Shown piece by piece: positions 29,766 through 55,380 of a stretch of 64,000 nucleotides of DNA (position 1 is its first letter; each line of letters starts with the position of its first letter). A program made the position numbers and the translations under genes. Source of the DNA: Pholis gunnellus (taxonomy: Eukaryota; Chordata; Actinopteri; Perciformes; Pholidae); NCBI GenBank assembly GCA_910591455.2, contig OU342809.1:1581501-1645500 (forward strand). The letters run 5' to 3'. The notes under the pieces were generated by a model. That model was not told the DNA's origin. It did not search any database and was given only the letters and a program-made list of their open reading frames with translations.

Positions 29766-31409
29766 ATGTCTGCTGCCAGCTGTCTGCTGACTGAAGATCA
29801 GTTTCTGTGCTCCATCTGTCTGGATGTGTTCACTGATCCAGTCACCACACCATGTGGACACAACTTCTGTAAAACCTGCATCACTCAACACTGGAACGTT
29901 AATTTCCAGTCTCAGTGTCCAAACTGTAAAAAGCTTTTCGACACCAGACCTGAGCTTCAGGTCAATACTTTGATCTCTGAGATGGCTGCTCAGTTCAGAC
30001 AGTCAGCTCAACAGAAAGCCAGCAGCAGCAGCTCAGAGCAACAAGCTGCCAAACCAGAAGTTCCCTGTGACGTCTGCACTGGAACCAAACTGAAGGCCCT
30101 GAAGTCCTGCCTGGTGTGTCTGGTCTCCTACTGTGAGACTCACCTGGAGCCTCATCTGACAAGATCAGGTCTGAAAAAACATCAGCTGATCGACCCTGTG
30201 GAGAACCTGGAAGGCAGGATGTGTACGAAGCACGATAAACTGCTGGAGCTGTTCTGTAAGACCGACCAGATGTGTGTCTGCATGTTCTGCACTGTTTTAG
30301 ACCACAAGAACCATGATGTTGTTCCTCTGAAAGAAGGATATGAAGGTAGAAAGGCAGAGCTGGGGAAGACTGAGGCTGAAATTCAGCAGATGATCCAGAA
30401 GAGACGACTGAAGATTCAGGAGATCAAACACTCAGTGGAGCTCAGTGAGGAAGATGCAGACAGAGAGATAGCAGATGGTGTTCAGGTCTTCACCGCTCTG
30501 AAGGAGTCTGTTGAGAGAAGCCAGGCCGAGCTCATCGACACGATCAAAGAGAAGCAGAGAAAGACAGAGAAACAGGCTGAAGGCTTCATCAAAGAGCTGG
30601 AACAGGAACTCTCTGAGCTGAAGAAGAGAAGCACTGAGGTGGAGCAGCTCTCACGCTCTGAAGACCACCTTCACCTCCTCCAGAGCTTCAGGACCCTGAA
30701 CACTGCTCCACCCACCAAGAACTGGACAGGAGTCAGAGTCAGTCCACCTTCACATGAGGGGACTGTGAGGAGAGCTTTGAATCAGCTGGAGGAGACGCTC
30801 AGTGAACAGATGAAGAAGCTGATTGAGGCCGAGCTGAAGAGGGTCCAGCAGTCTGCAGTGGATGTGACACTTGATCCTGATACAGCACAGTCGTGGCTCA
30901 TCCTGTCTGATGATGGAAAACAAGTTAAATGTGGTAATGCTAATACGAAGAATCTCCCAGACAATCCAAAGAGATTTGATCGTTGGGTTAATGTTTTAGC
31001 AAAGCAGAGTTTCTCTTCAGGAAGATTTTACTTCGAGGTTCAGGTTAAAGAGAAGAAGAAGTGGGAGTTAGGAGTGGTCAGAGAGTCGATCAACAGGAAG
31101 GGAAGAATCACACTGACTCCTCAGAATGGTTACTGGACGATATGGTTGAGTGATGAGAATGAGTACATAGCTCTTGATCACCCTAGAGTCCTTCTCTCTC
31201 TGAAGTCTCGGCCTCAGAAGGTGGGGGTGTTTGTGGATTATGAGGAGGGTCTGGTCTCCTTTTATGACGTTGATGCTGCAGCTCTTATCTACTCCTTTAC
31301 TGGCTGCTGCTTCACAGAGAAACTCTATCCATTCTTTGGTCCATGTAATAATGCTAGTGGTAAAAACTCTGCTCCTCTGATCATCTCTCCTGTCAATCAC
31401 ACTGAGTAG
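29766..31409 (+). CDS. RING/B-box/coiled-coil/PRY-SPRY TRIM protein (bloodthirsty/TRIM39-like)
   Basis: Probable E3 ubiquitin ligase of the fish-expanded TRIM group, often linked to innate immunity; substrate unknown. The single coding exon gives 547 residues. The ATG at 29766 (MSAASCLLTEDQFLCSIC) lies nine bases after the acceptor at 29756 and fits the family start; an ATG at 29718 is in the intron. RING C3HC4 has C15, C18, C30, H32, C35, C38, C51, C54. A first B-box-like CDVCTGTKLKALKSCLVC and a full B-box 2 (CTKHDKLLELFCKTDQMC to DHKNHD) follow, then a long Lys/Glu-rich coiled coil, then PRY (DVTLDPDTAQSWLILSDDGK) and SPRY (FYFEVQVKEKKKWELGVV, VGVFVDYEEGLVSFYDVD). All zinc ligands are present, so it looks functional. 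Exact orthology in this gene family cannot be fixed by eye. Confidence 0.92.
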   Translation: MSAASCLLTEDQFLCSICLDVFTDPVTTPCGHNFCKTCITQHWNVNFQSQCPNCKKLFDTRPELQVNTLISEMAAQFRQSAQQKASSSSSEQQAAKPEVPCDVCTGTKLKALKSCLVCLVSYCETHLEPHLTRSGLKKHQLIDPVENLEGRMCTKHDKLLELFCKTDQMCVCMFCTVLDHKNHDVVPLKEGYEGRKAELGKTEAEIQQMIQKRRLKIQEIKHSVELSEEDADREIADGVQVFTALKESVERSQAELIDTIKEKQRKTEKQAEGFIKELEQELSELKKRSTEVEQLSRSEDHLHLLQSFRTLNTAPPTKNWTGVRVSPPSHEGTVRRALNQLEETLSEQMKKLIEAELKRVQQSAVDVTLDPDTAQSWLILSDDGKQVKCGNANTKNLPDNPKRFDRWVNVLAKQSFSSGRFYFEVQVKEKKKWELGVVRESINRKGRITLTPQNGYWTIWLSDENEYIALDHPRVLLSLKSRPQKVGVFVDYEEGLVSFYDVDAAALIYSFTGCCFTEKLYPFFGPCNNASGKNSAPLIISPVNHTE

Positions 31410-31436
31410 AACAAACACTTGATTTTCTACTTGATT

Positions 31437-32050
31437 GTTTTTATCATTTGAAGTTAACATAAAAATCAAGAGATCTCTGTCTGGTATGTTTTTAGGTTTC
31501 AATAAAATATGAATTATTTATTCATATTTGTAGAAAATGAATCAACATGTGATCATGAAACATTCAGCTTCTGTGACCAGAGAAGAACAGTTGTGTATCG
31601 TGTTATTTGTATTTCATAAAGTTCTCCTCTCTGCTGATCCTTAACAGAATAAAAACTAAGAAAGTTTGAACTGATTTATCTTTTTATTTCACATTTAATC
31701 AAGTAACATTTTGAAGGAATTTAGTTGTGTATTTCTACTTGATATTACTTTTTTATATATTTTTACTCCACTATATCTCAGAGGTACATATTGTACTTTT
31801 ACTTCCTTTATTTCCACATGTATTGTTTGAAATGGTCTTCAAACTTAAACACATACAGCTGTAGCCTGCTTTTTTTTGTTCTTTTATCCTCTTTTTTCAT
31901 TTCTTTTTTTCCTCTCTAAATGAAGTTATTATAAAAATGAATTTAATTGAATTAAAATGCAACATACATCAATGCAGCAGTAATATTAATCCACAGACAT
32001 GTAGAATAATAGTAAAAACACTGTCAGAGAACATTTTACTGCACAATGAC
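31437..32050 (+). repeat. TRIM 3' UTR and flank, duplicate of 26500-27126
   Basis: Direct copy of the relic's 3' block, including AATAAA at 31501-31506, about 90 bp after the stop, which is the probable polyadenylation signal of the TRIM gene. The similarity ends at GCACAATGAC in both copies. Part of the block is TACTTTTACTT-type repeat. Confidence 0.8.
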
Positions 32051-32269
32051 ACATACAGTTTACTGATAATACTCGCATTCTTGTACTTGTAGTGGAGTAT
32101 TTTCAAAGGGTGAAATCACAAATGTCAGTACATTAAATCATAATTTACACCTTGTTAAATCAACCTGCACAATATGTTGTTATTGACATGAATAGAGTAA
32201 ACTATATTTAATAAATGAAGGTAAAACACAACAACAGAACCACCCTCTCACCTCGTGGATACCTTCCGT

Positions 32270-32374
32270 CACCACAGCGCCCTCTAGCGGTCACAGCCGG
32301 AATGAAGAGCTCCTCCCTCTTTTTGGCTTTGAGGCCGATTCACCTGCTGCTCCCGTCCAGAAGCTCACACACAG
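32270..32374 (+). promoter_or_regulatory. Probable 5'-untranslated exon 1 of tdrd12
   Basis: A less AT-rich stretch ends in TCACACACAG followed by GTACGA, a usable donor at 32375. The next exon begins at 32634 after TTTCTTTCAG and carries the start codon. Inferred from splice signals only. Confidence 0.35.
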
Positions 32375-32662
32375 GTACGATTTACGGATTAAATTATACG
32401 GAGATCAAACAGGAAAAAATACTAAACTTCGCTAAAATGAACACCTGACAAATTCGGCTTCACCCAGGTGCATTTTAAGTGCTAGTTTTGTCGTGAAACA
32501 AGTGTAACGACGCCGGTAAGCTAACGTTAGCTAACATTAGCTAGCATACAGGCGCGAGGGGGTGTAGGCTCGTGTGCAAAGACCGCTAACTAATCTCTGA
32601 GTTAGTTAACTAACTAGTTGTGTTTTCTTTCAGAGTCGATTGAGGAAAGACAAACAAATACC

Positions 32663-46803
<14,141 letters not shown>

Positions 46804-48576
46804 AGACGAACGACAAAACCACTAAACCCGAACTATTCAGGTTTACGTTTACGGTCCTCTAGCAGAAAGCCAGATGGAATAAGACGTTTACAAAACTCAC
46901 ATCGCCCGATATTTAAATCCTAAATACGCCTGAAGGTGATTCACAGTCGGAGTGTCACGATTCTCCAAACCCACGATTTGATTTCTGCTTTAAACTTTCC
47001 TTGTTGGTCTCTGGAGTCTTGATTGGTAAAGATCAACAGATCTTTGTTTTTATGCCCTGACAGCTGTTTGTATTTACTTTAATAGATACGCGGTATCAAG
47101 TGTCGTACAGCCGCCATATGTTTAGGGGAATGTTCCACGCTTAGGTCGTACGGTCTCATTTAAATTCGGGTAAATGTAACTTATTATACTTTATACTGGA
47201 ACCATCATAATATAGTAAATAAATACATAGATATATATAAATAGAATTGTTGTGTATTAAAATGCCAGATTGTTCTGATATCTGATCCGGCTGTTTGAGT
47301 CGGTGTCGGGCCGCTATTTCAAGTTTAAATGATTTATTTAGATTGTAATAAATAACTTATTTCACCAGTTCATCAATTGGGTATAAAGTAAAAGAGGCAA
47401 CTTCACAGGATGCGACTGCTTCTGTCATCAGAGCCTCGATGGGGATAAGTAACAAGCCTTTAATGTGGGGAAGTATTTCAGTATGTTTGTATTATATTTG
47501 TGTTTTCAGCCAAACTATATTCACCCTCCAGACTTTTTAAATTCTTGTACCACGAGATTTTGGGGTATTTTGTGTCGTATGTTGTATTTCAACCCCAAAA
47601 ATTAAAATCCAGTGTCCCAGGCACCCAAGCCCATGATTGAATAATTTAACTATTTCACTTCTACATTAACTTACATTAAACATGCAATAAAATACTCTAC
47701 ATGTCCCAAACATTACGCCACATTTACTGAGCTCACAAACTACGAGAGAGTAAAACTACACGCTGATCGGCCAGAATTTAAATATATTTGGAGAAAACCG
47801 CAGATATTCTTAGTTTTATACTTTTTGTAGAATTAGATGCTAATTTCCGACTCGTGTGATCCAAACATTTCCATTAACTCCAGAGCGTTATAAAGTCCAA
47901 AAGTCTACATTTGTTGAAACTAGAAAGATATTCACAAAATGTTCAATTTATTTTGTATAGCCCAAAATCCCAAATTGGCCTCAGAGGCAAATCTAACGAA
48001 ATATTCTGCTTCCATCCATATTTGTTGGCGTTTCTTCTTTCTAGAGGAGCGTATCTGTATTAACGCAGCAGTTTAACAGATAAAAACACTATTTTTGGTA
48101 CCGTTTCTAATAAGGTACTTCATTAATAATAATAGTTTATAAAAAGGTTCATGAGTTTTTACTAATGGCTTTATTAATGTTTAATTAATAATGTACTACA
48201 GATCAGTTATAAGCCATTTATAATAGCAACTTCTGGGTTGCCAGGTTGTGAAAGAAATCCTTTGCTGGTGATTATTCTTTCTAATGTAGGACGCGCGTAC
48301 GTCGCGGCTTGTTTTTGATTTTGAACAAAGTCTGTTTGACGACAGCTTGCAGCTCGTTGGTTGCGAACATCGCTGGGTGTTAGTTGGCTCATTTGTATTG
48401 TTTGGCTAACAGAACTACCAGGATGCAGACAGCTTGGCGACTTTAATTTGTTTTTTGGCAAGATTGTACGTCAACGCTTGTTTTTGAGTTTGAGTTCAGT
48501 GTGTTCACATCGGTGTTCCGACGAAGGGTGTTAAGATCTGGTCCAGATCCTCTTAAAGCTCCTCTCCAGAAGTTAA
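46804..48576. other. tdrd12 3' region and intergenic DNA
   Basis: AT-rich with no recognised gene. Several AATAAA words follow the tdrd12 stop and none is clearly the true end. RGS9BP and NUDT19, which lie between TDRD12 and ANKRD27 in human, are not seen here or downstream. Confidence 0.5.
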
Positions 48577-48813
48577 TTAAAGGAACAGTGTGTTAGATTT
48601 GGCGCCATCTAGTGGTGAGGCTGCAGATAGCAAGCAAAAATATCTGAGATCTACGGTGGCCCATGAGGTGGAGACGGGTACTGAAGGTTTTATTTCTTTA
48701 ATAAGGAGCTCTTATCAAGACTCTGTTTTTTTTCATGAAAACGGTTGCTTTATGAAACATAAACATAGCACAAAAAGTAAGGATATTTGTGTTTGGTGGA
48801 TTATTTCTTTGTT

Positions 48814-48975
48814 GTAACAAAGCTTCTTGGCAATAAATGTGATACCGTTGGAAAGCCTGTTTATTTCCCTTTTAAATGGTGGAACATGCATTTGTGGGAT
48901 GAGCAGCAGAGCTGAGTATGTGTGTTGTGCCCATGAAACATTTGCCAAAGATTTATTGCCAAGAAGCTTTGTTAC
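48814..48975. mobile_element. 162-bp hairpin element nested in the split MITE
   Basis: GTAACAAAGCTTCTTGGCAA at the left end and TTGCCAAGAAGCTTTGTTAC at the right end are exact reverse complements of 25 bp. The interior has a second, weaker dyad (GCAGCAGAGCTG). No ORF. Confidence 0.85.
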
Positions 48976-49002
48976 TTTTCGTCCTCCTGGGTCGCTGACA
49001 CA

Positions 49003-49041
<39 letters not shown>

Positions 49042-49119
49042 TTCAGCGTGATATTAAACTATGATCTTCACGTTTAGTACCGAGTTTCGTTAGCCATCGC
49101 TACCTTTAGGTAATGCTAC

Positions 49120-49889
49120 GTCACTGACTAGAGCTAGTGTTTGTTGATGATCGTTAGTGTTAGTTAGTAATCGTTAGTGTTCGTTAGTGTTGGTTAGTGT
49201 TCGTTAATGATCGCTAGTGTTGGTTGATGATCGTTAGTGTTTGTTAGTGTTGGTTAATGATCGTTAGTGTTTGTTGATGATCGTTAGTGTTTGTTAGTGT
49301 TCGTTAATGATAGTTAGTGTTGGTTCGTGTTCGCTAGCGTTGGTTAGTGTTGGTTAGTGTTCGTTTATGACCGTTAGTGTTGGTTGATGATCGTTAGTGT
49401 TTGTTAGTGTTGGTTGATGATCGTTAGTGTTTGTTAGTGTTGGTTGATGATAGTTAGTGTTGGTTAGTGTTCGTTAATGATAGTTAGTGTTGGTTAGTGT
49501 TCGTTAATGATAGTTAGTGTTGGTTAGTGTTCGTTAATGATAGTTAGTGTTGGTTAGTGTTCGTTAATGATAGTTAGTGTTGGTTCGTGTTCGCTAGCGT
49601 TGGTTAGTGTTGGTTAGTGTTCGTTTATGACCGTTAGTGTTGGTTGATGATCGTTAGTGTTTGTTAGTGTTGGTTGATGATCGTTAGTGTTTGTTAGTGT
49701 TGGTTGATGATCGTTAGTGTTGGTTAGTGTTCGTTAATGATCGTTAGTGTTCGCTAGCGTTGGTTATCGTTCGCTAGTGTTCGTTAATGTTTGTTAATGA
49801 TCGCTAGTGTTTGTTAGTGTTTGTTGATGATAGTTAGTGTTGGTTCGTGTTCGCTAGCGTTGGTTAGTGTTGGTTAGTGTTGGTTAGTG
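49120..49889. repeat. 10/30-bp minisatellite with a 260-bp higher-order repeat
   Basis: The base unit is GGTTAGTGTT with variants. Three units form 30-bp blocks ending GTTAATGATA or GTTGATGATC. A longer block around GGTTCGTGTTCGCTAGCGTT recurs at 49321 and 49581, a 260-bp period, so segments have been copied as larger units. Confidence 0.9.
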
Positions 49890-50467
49890 TTTGTCCGTTC
49901 TGAGCTACTGTAGAAACATGGCGGTGCACCCTGGCGGACTCCGTGAATGGCGACCCGCTCCTACCGTAGATATAAATGTATTTACTAGTTTTAGGTCATT
50001 ATACACTCATGAAAACATAGTTTTCGACGTTATATTCCATTTGTGCCAATTAATCCCCCTAAATGTTACACACTGTCCCTTTAAGGCCCAATCAAAGGGC
50101 TTTTTCTCAACCTGGCAACCTAAACGTTGCTCATAGGCTCCAATCGAAAGAAAAAAAGATTGAAAGTTAAAGGGGAAACTTGAATAAAATGTAACTTTGT
50201 TTGAAATTAATTTGGTGGTTCAAGAGTGTAAATAGTTTAAGGGCTTTAAATACTTTTGTAATCAATTGTGAGAAGAGAAGTTTGACAGGCTGACGTTTGT
50301 TTTGAGGATGTTTATGTTTAGACTGAACTGGTGACTAAAAGGATTAAATACCAGACGGACATCAGATGGATCCAGAGTGTTTATTTTAATCCTCTTTAAC
50401 GCGACTGTGTGTTTTGATTTACTTGTAATTTACTGTAATCGGTTCCTTACTGTTGCTTTGAAAATCC

Positions 50468-50473
50468 AATAAA
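50468..50473 (+). promoter_or_regulatory. Candidate polyadenylation signal
   Basis: AATAAA followed by a T/GT-rich stretch (TTGTCCTTGTTTC). It could end a long tdrd12 transcript or an unseen gene. Confidence 0.25.
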
Positions 50474-51479
50474 ACAAAAGTTATTTGTTCAGTTAAGTTG
50501 TCCTTGTTTCTCTGCTGTACTTCACTGAAGTACAAGCAGAAATACTAGTGTACAAGTACTTCTGTGTGAGAAACAATCCTGCATTCACAATGTTAAATAA
50601 AAGTACATCTGGTATTATCAGCAAAAAGTTCTTAAAGTATCAAAAGTAAAAAATACTCATAATTGTTACAGAAGCATTACAGTGTGTTTAATGTTGCAGT
50701 GGATCAAGATAGAGATGATTTAACTATTTGACGTACTATATATAATAAAGTATTTTATAAGTTTGTGATTTTCTGCTACTTTATATTTCAACTTCACGGG
50801 AAATATTGTACTTTTTACGGCACTTCTTAGTTTATGAACTTAAGTTACATTTAATATTTACATTATTAGTACAAAATAAAATTCAACATATAATAAATGA
50901 TTATGATTTATTATAGATTAAGCTAAAAATATATAGATAGTGGTTAAAATCAGCTCCACCTTATAAATCGGCCATGTTTTTACTTGGTATGTATATATAT
51001 ATATTTATATACACTGTGGTAATACTATTTTTACTTCAGTGGAAGATTTGAGTACTTCAAGCACTGCTGAAATGTAGTGAAGTAAAAGAATAAAGTGGGT
51101 TCTGAGAATCTACACTTGAATCTTCAGCACTTCCATAAAATTGTACTTTTTGAGACTTGACAAAGCTCCAGAAAGGACGTTATACTTACAGCATGTGTAA
51201 AACTGTTATAGTTATCCTTAAAATAATTGGTTATCTCGTGATGATCAGCCCTCTCGTGTAATACACCGTGCTGGTCAGTAGGGGGCAGTGTGAACCAGTT
51301 TGTTAGAAGAACACCATTAACAATGACAATCAGACAAGGCTACCGGTTTACTACGAGAAGCTACCGATAAGTAAGACTGGAGAGATTTATAATGAGTTTA
51401 TTATGATACACACACCACTAGAAAAAAAGTATGGAAGCCCGTAGACGCCATAAAAGGAAAAAGATCCTGTAAGACGTTT

Positions 51480-51990
51480 TGGAAATTATGACGACTGATC
51501 ATAATAATTAGCATCTCATAATGATGAGTTGTATCTTGGTTTGTATCTCAAAATAACAGCAAACTTAATCAAAATAATGATATATAACTAAGAATAAAAG
51601 CATTGGTCTCAATAGTTAGTTTCTCAAAATATTGAGAAACTTTCGAGTATCTCAAAACTTCAAACTCAATATTTTTATATTGTGAGTCATTTTTTATAGT
51701 TTCTCTTATTTTGAAATACTTGTTTATTATTTTTTAGAAAGTTTCTCATTATTTTGAGAGAGCTTTTATTTTATACTAATTATTTTAAAATACTTGGTGA
51801 TTATTTCCATAGTTTATTATTTTGAAAGAGCTTCTCTTATCATGAGACATTATTATTTTTAAATACTTAGTTGTTATTTTGAGAAAGTTTATCTTATTTT
51901 AATATACTAATTATTTTAAGATAGTAATTTTGACATTTTGACATGATTCATTATTTTGATATTTTCTTATAAAGACTCGCAGGATCTTAT
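51480..51990. repeat. Degenerate TCTCAAAAT / ATTTTGAGA inverted region
   Basis: The left half (to about 51665) is rich in ATCTCAAAATA words and the right half in their reverse complement TATTTTGAGA, spaced 20-50 bp. This gives a large imperfect dyad. Confidence 0.6.
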
Positions 51991-53912
51991 TTTTCTCTCC
52001 GTCACATCGGCGGAAATGACCTTTCACAGTAAAAGCGACTCATTTCTTTTCACAGCTTGTTTTACGTGTTTTCCTCTCTGAAGTCTGGCAACCCGAACCA
52101 CTGCGGCTGGTTAGCCAGCTGATCCCCGTGAACCGCTTCTGACAGGCGGCTGTGGGTGTTTCTTCACTGCCATGCGACTCACGGATAACAGGTACAACAT
52201 GTCTACTAACTACGGCTTCTGTTAGCTCGGAGTACCAGCTGCTCATGCTAACGAGCTAACCAGCTAACGTCAGATATGCTAGCTTTAGGCTACGGGTTAA
52301 AACGAGTGTTGTTGTCTGTTGTTAGCTAGCAGGCTAATTGTAACACTTCCGGTTCTCCAGTTCTGATGAAGCTGAAGATCTAAATCTTCAGTCCGGAGGT
52401 TGGTGAGCAGTTGATATTATAAATGTCACCAGTCACCTGTTCAAAGAGATAAAGTTAGATAATTCACACAAAAGCCTCGAGAAGCACCACACTTCACACC
52501 AGACTCCATTAAAAAAAATGTGAAATTAATGTTGAGTTAACGTTACATTTTATTCCACAATAAAAGGAGAGATCGAGCAGTTTATGAGCACAAAACCAGA
52601 AATGATGAATTCATTTTGTCAAAATCTGTCATAAATAATCCTGAGTTGTATTCTTTGTTCACTGCTGCTGTCAAACAAAGAAACATTAAAGGTCCAGGTT
52701 TCTAAATGGGGTTTGGTTTGACAAAAGAAATCCGCTGTCGGCTGAAATAGAGAAGGAGGTTCAACCTGAACAGGGTCATTTATGTGTAGCACTTTGGAGG
52801 GTCTGTTTCTATAATATCTAACGTATACATCTGTTTTATGGCACTGGAACATGTCGCAAGGTGTTTGTCAATACCGATTTTATTTTGAAAATATGCCCGG
52901 AAATCCCATCGTTAGCTGTGGCTGTAGCTTGTTGTGTCTTAAAGGAACATTTGACTTTTCTTTTTTTTTTTTGCGCTGCAATCTGCTTGTTTTTAAAGTC
53001 ATAGATCGGTCAGAGGTTAGCTTTGCTTCCTGTTTATGATGTAATAATAATAACTTAGAGTGTTTGTTCAGGCTGTGATGGGAAACTCTCCTTCAGGCTG
53101 GGAAACCTCTGGTGGTTTTAGCATTCAGATCATAAATTATTTTAAACATTTATTTTTTATGAGCCGTTCATATGTTGTTTTTGGTTCACCAGGGCCGTAA
53201 AAAACAAAACACAGGAAAACCTCTGTTGGTCTTGAGGAGCTGCAGCGTTTATTTCTGCACAATCTGCAACTTTAAACTGTACTTTAAATCCTCACCGCTA
53301 AACTAAAGCTTTGGTTGTACTCGATGTGCTGTTCGTTGCTTTATTCTCCAAAACTAGAGGGCGTACGAACAAAATGTTCTGTGAAGACGACGAGTGTAAC
53401 CGGCAAAACGCCTTAAACTAACCAGAACGAGGAGGAGGAAATGTAATCATCTGTGAACTCGTATCTCATATTCATGGACTACTTTATCGTAGAAGTATTA
53501 AAAGCATTATGAAAAATAAAAAAGGTTTAATATCCTGTAAACGATTTGATTTGACGGCTAAATATGTACTCAAATGTAGAACCTCCGGTTTCTAAAATAT
53601 GGGGGAAAAAAAACAAAATTCTGAATTTTTGTGTTTTTTTGCGTTGGCAGTTACACGCCTATCACGCGGGAGAAGTTTCCTTTGTTTGCAATCTGCAAAC
53701 CCGCCGCTAGATGGCGCCAGATCCTACATGCAGTAACTTCTTAAAATTGACTCCCACGTCTATCGGAAGACTTTTTTCCAACTTTTTATTTTTGCTTATT
53801 TGCTTATTTTATTTGTGCAATTTATGTATTTGTATCCGCTGTGATCAGGAGACATTATTTGGATGTTTTCTTTTGCTGCTGCTGAGGCGGTTCCTCTGTT
53901 GACACACACACA

Positions 53913-53965
<53 letters not shown>

Positions 53966-54090
53966 TAAGTTTCAGGCTAAGACGTCAGCTGGTGATCTAA
54001 GCGTGTAATGTCACGCCGCGTCGGGGGGGCGGACACATTCTTCACCCCGCTGAACTTCGCTGTTAGCGTCGAACTTCTGGAGGTCACGAG

Positions 54091-54127
<37 letters not shown>

Positions 54128-54535
54128 GGGGGGGCACTGGTTCCCAGTTTGTCTGTACTGGAGGAGCTGAAGGAGGATGAAGCTGATCTCTGAGCAGAGC
54201 CATGAAGTGAGTGGATCAGATGAAGAGTTTTGAAGATAATAATACTTTATTATTATTATTATTATTATTATTCAGATGAACGGTAAATGCAAAAATCTTG
54301 TTGTTTCAGGACTTGTCATTATGTTAATGTTTCTGTTTCTTTGTTTAATTTCTTGTTTATTTATGTAGGATTTCTATTATTTGATGTGTTGTTTCAGACT
54401 TAGTTGCATATTTGCTTCTTGATTGATGAATTAAGTATATTTCTTATTTAAATTTGGTTTGTGGTGAAAGCAGCTGATTGGATGAAGTGTTAAATGTGTT
54501 GTTAGCTGTTGTTTTGTCGTGCTCGCTGCATGGCG

Positions 54536-54760
54536 ACACTGAATTATCTCAACCGGTTGGATGACGTTCATGTTCCCCAGAGGATGAATCCTTTGACTTT
54601 CCTTCTCGCCCCATCACGAGGCTCACGTTTGTAGTTCAGAGTGAAACATCTCAACACCTGTTGGATGGATTTCATGACATTTTGTACGGACGTTCATGTT
54701 CCCCAGAGGATGAATCGTAGTTATTTTACGGATCTCTGTAACTGTGTGACATTTAAGAAA
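54536..54760. mobile_element. Dispersed teleost repeat with internal duplication
   Basis: TTCATGTTCCCCAGAGGATG occurs at 54568 and 54692 with shared ACGTTCATG and GATGAAT context. The phrase is frequent in fish genomes (recalled). No ORF. Confidence 0.6.
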
Positions 54761-55107
54761 ACATCTGAGGCTGAGTGACGTTATCGTCCGTTCATACGAG
54801 ATTTTTAAGACATTGGCAAACAATTCTCGGTCTATTTGTTAACATTTAACAACCGACAGCGGACGGCAAAATGTGCAGAGAACGGGAACAAGACGACGCT
54901 GCACGAGTCTTCTGTTTTAGAGACGACAGTGAAGCAGATTTGAGTTGTTTGACTGTTGGATGCAAAGTCTAACTCGTCAACATCACAAACAAATGTAAAC
55001 CTGAGCTAAAGTATCTCGCCATTTTTGAGCTGGACGAAAAAATTCTACAACAAATAATTAAGTTTGGTTCCTGTAACAAAGCTTTTATTCCACATCTTCA
55101 TCTTTGA

Positions 55108-55222
55108 TGGATGGATGGACGGATGAGAGAGTGAGAGATGGATGGATGGATGGATAGATGATGGATGGATGATAGATAGATAGATGATGGATGGATGATA
55201 GATAGATAGATGATGGATGGAT

Positions 55223-55254
<32 letters not shown>

Positions 55255-55380
55255 CTTTATTAATTCTGCTAGGGGACATTTTTTCTCCAGCAGCATTATG
55301 ATACAGGTAAAGCAAAACAAATAGAGTAAAACATATTAAATATATAAATGCACAATATATACAATAAAATAGATTAATAT
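55108..55380 (-). mobile_element. GATA/GGAT array next to a non-LTR-like 3' tail
   Basis: A (GGAT)n and (GATA)n array at 55108-55250 runs into GATACTTTATTAATTCTGCT. Read on the minus strand this is AATAAAGTATC followed by (TATC)n, the form in which some fish non-LTR retrotransposons end (recalled). The element body is not recognised. Confidence 0.45.

Larger units (their letters stand above)
48577..50084. mobile_element. MITE-like element split by about 1.2 kb of inserted and satellite DNA
   Basis: Starts TTAAAGGAACAGTGTGTTAG and ends TACACACTGTCCCTTTAA, which are inverted copies of each other. The first 65 bp and last 195 bp align with the two halves of the element at 3228-3555 (CATCTAGTGGTGAGGCTGCA; GTTCTGAGCTACTGTAGAAA). 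Between the halves lie unrelated sequence, a hairpin element, a (GT)n and a minisatellite. Confidence 0.75.

Noticed and set aside
29556..29891. 111-residue minus-strand ORF opposite the TRIM start
   Set aside because: Antisense shadow of the RING-coding sequence with no family resemblance.
51480..51990. Replication origin or matrix-attachment site
   Set aside because: AT-rich dyads are not enough evidence in a vertebrate genome.
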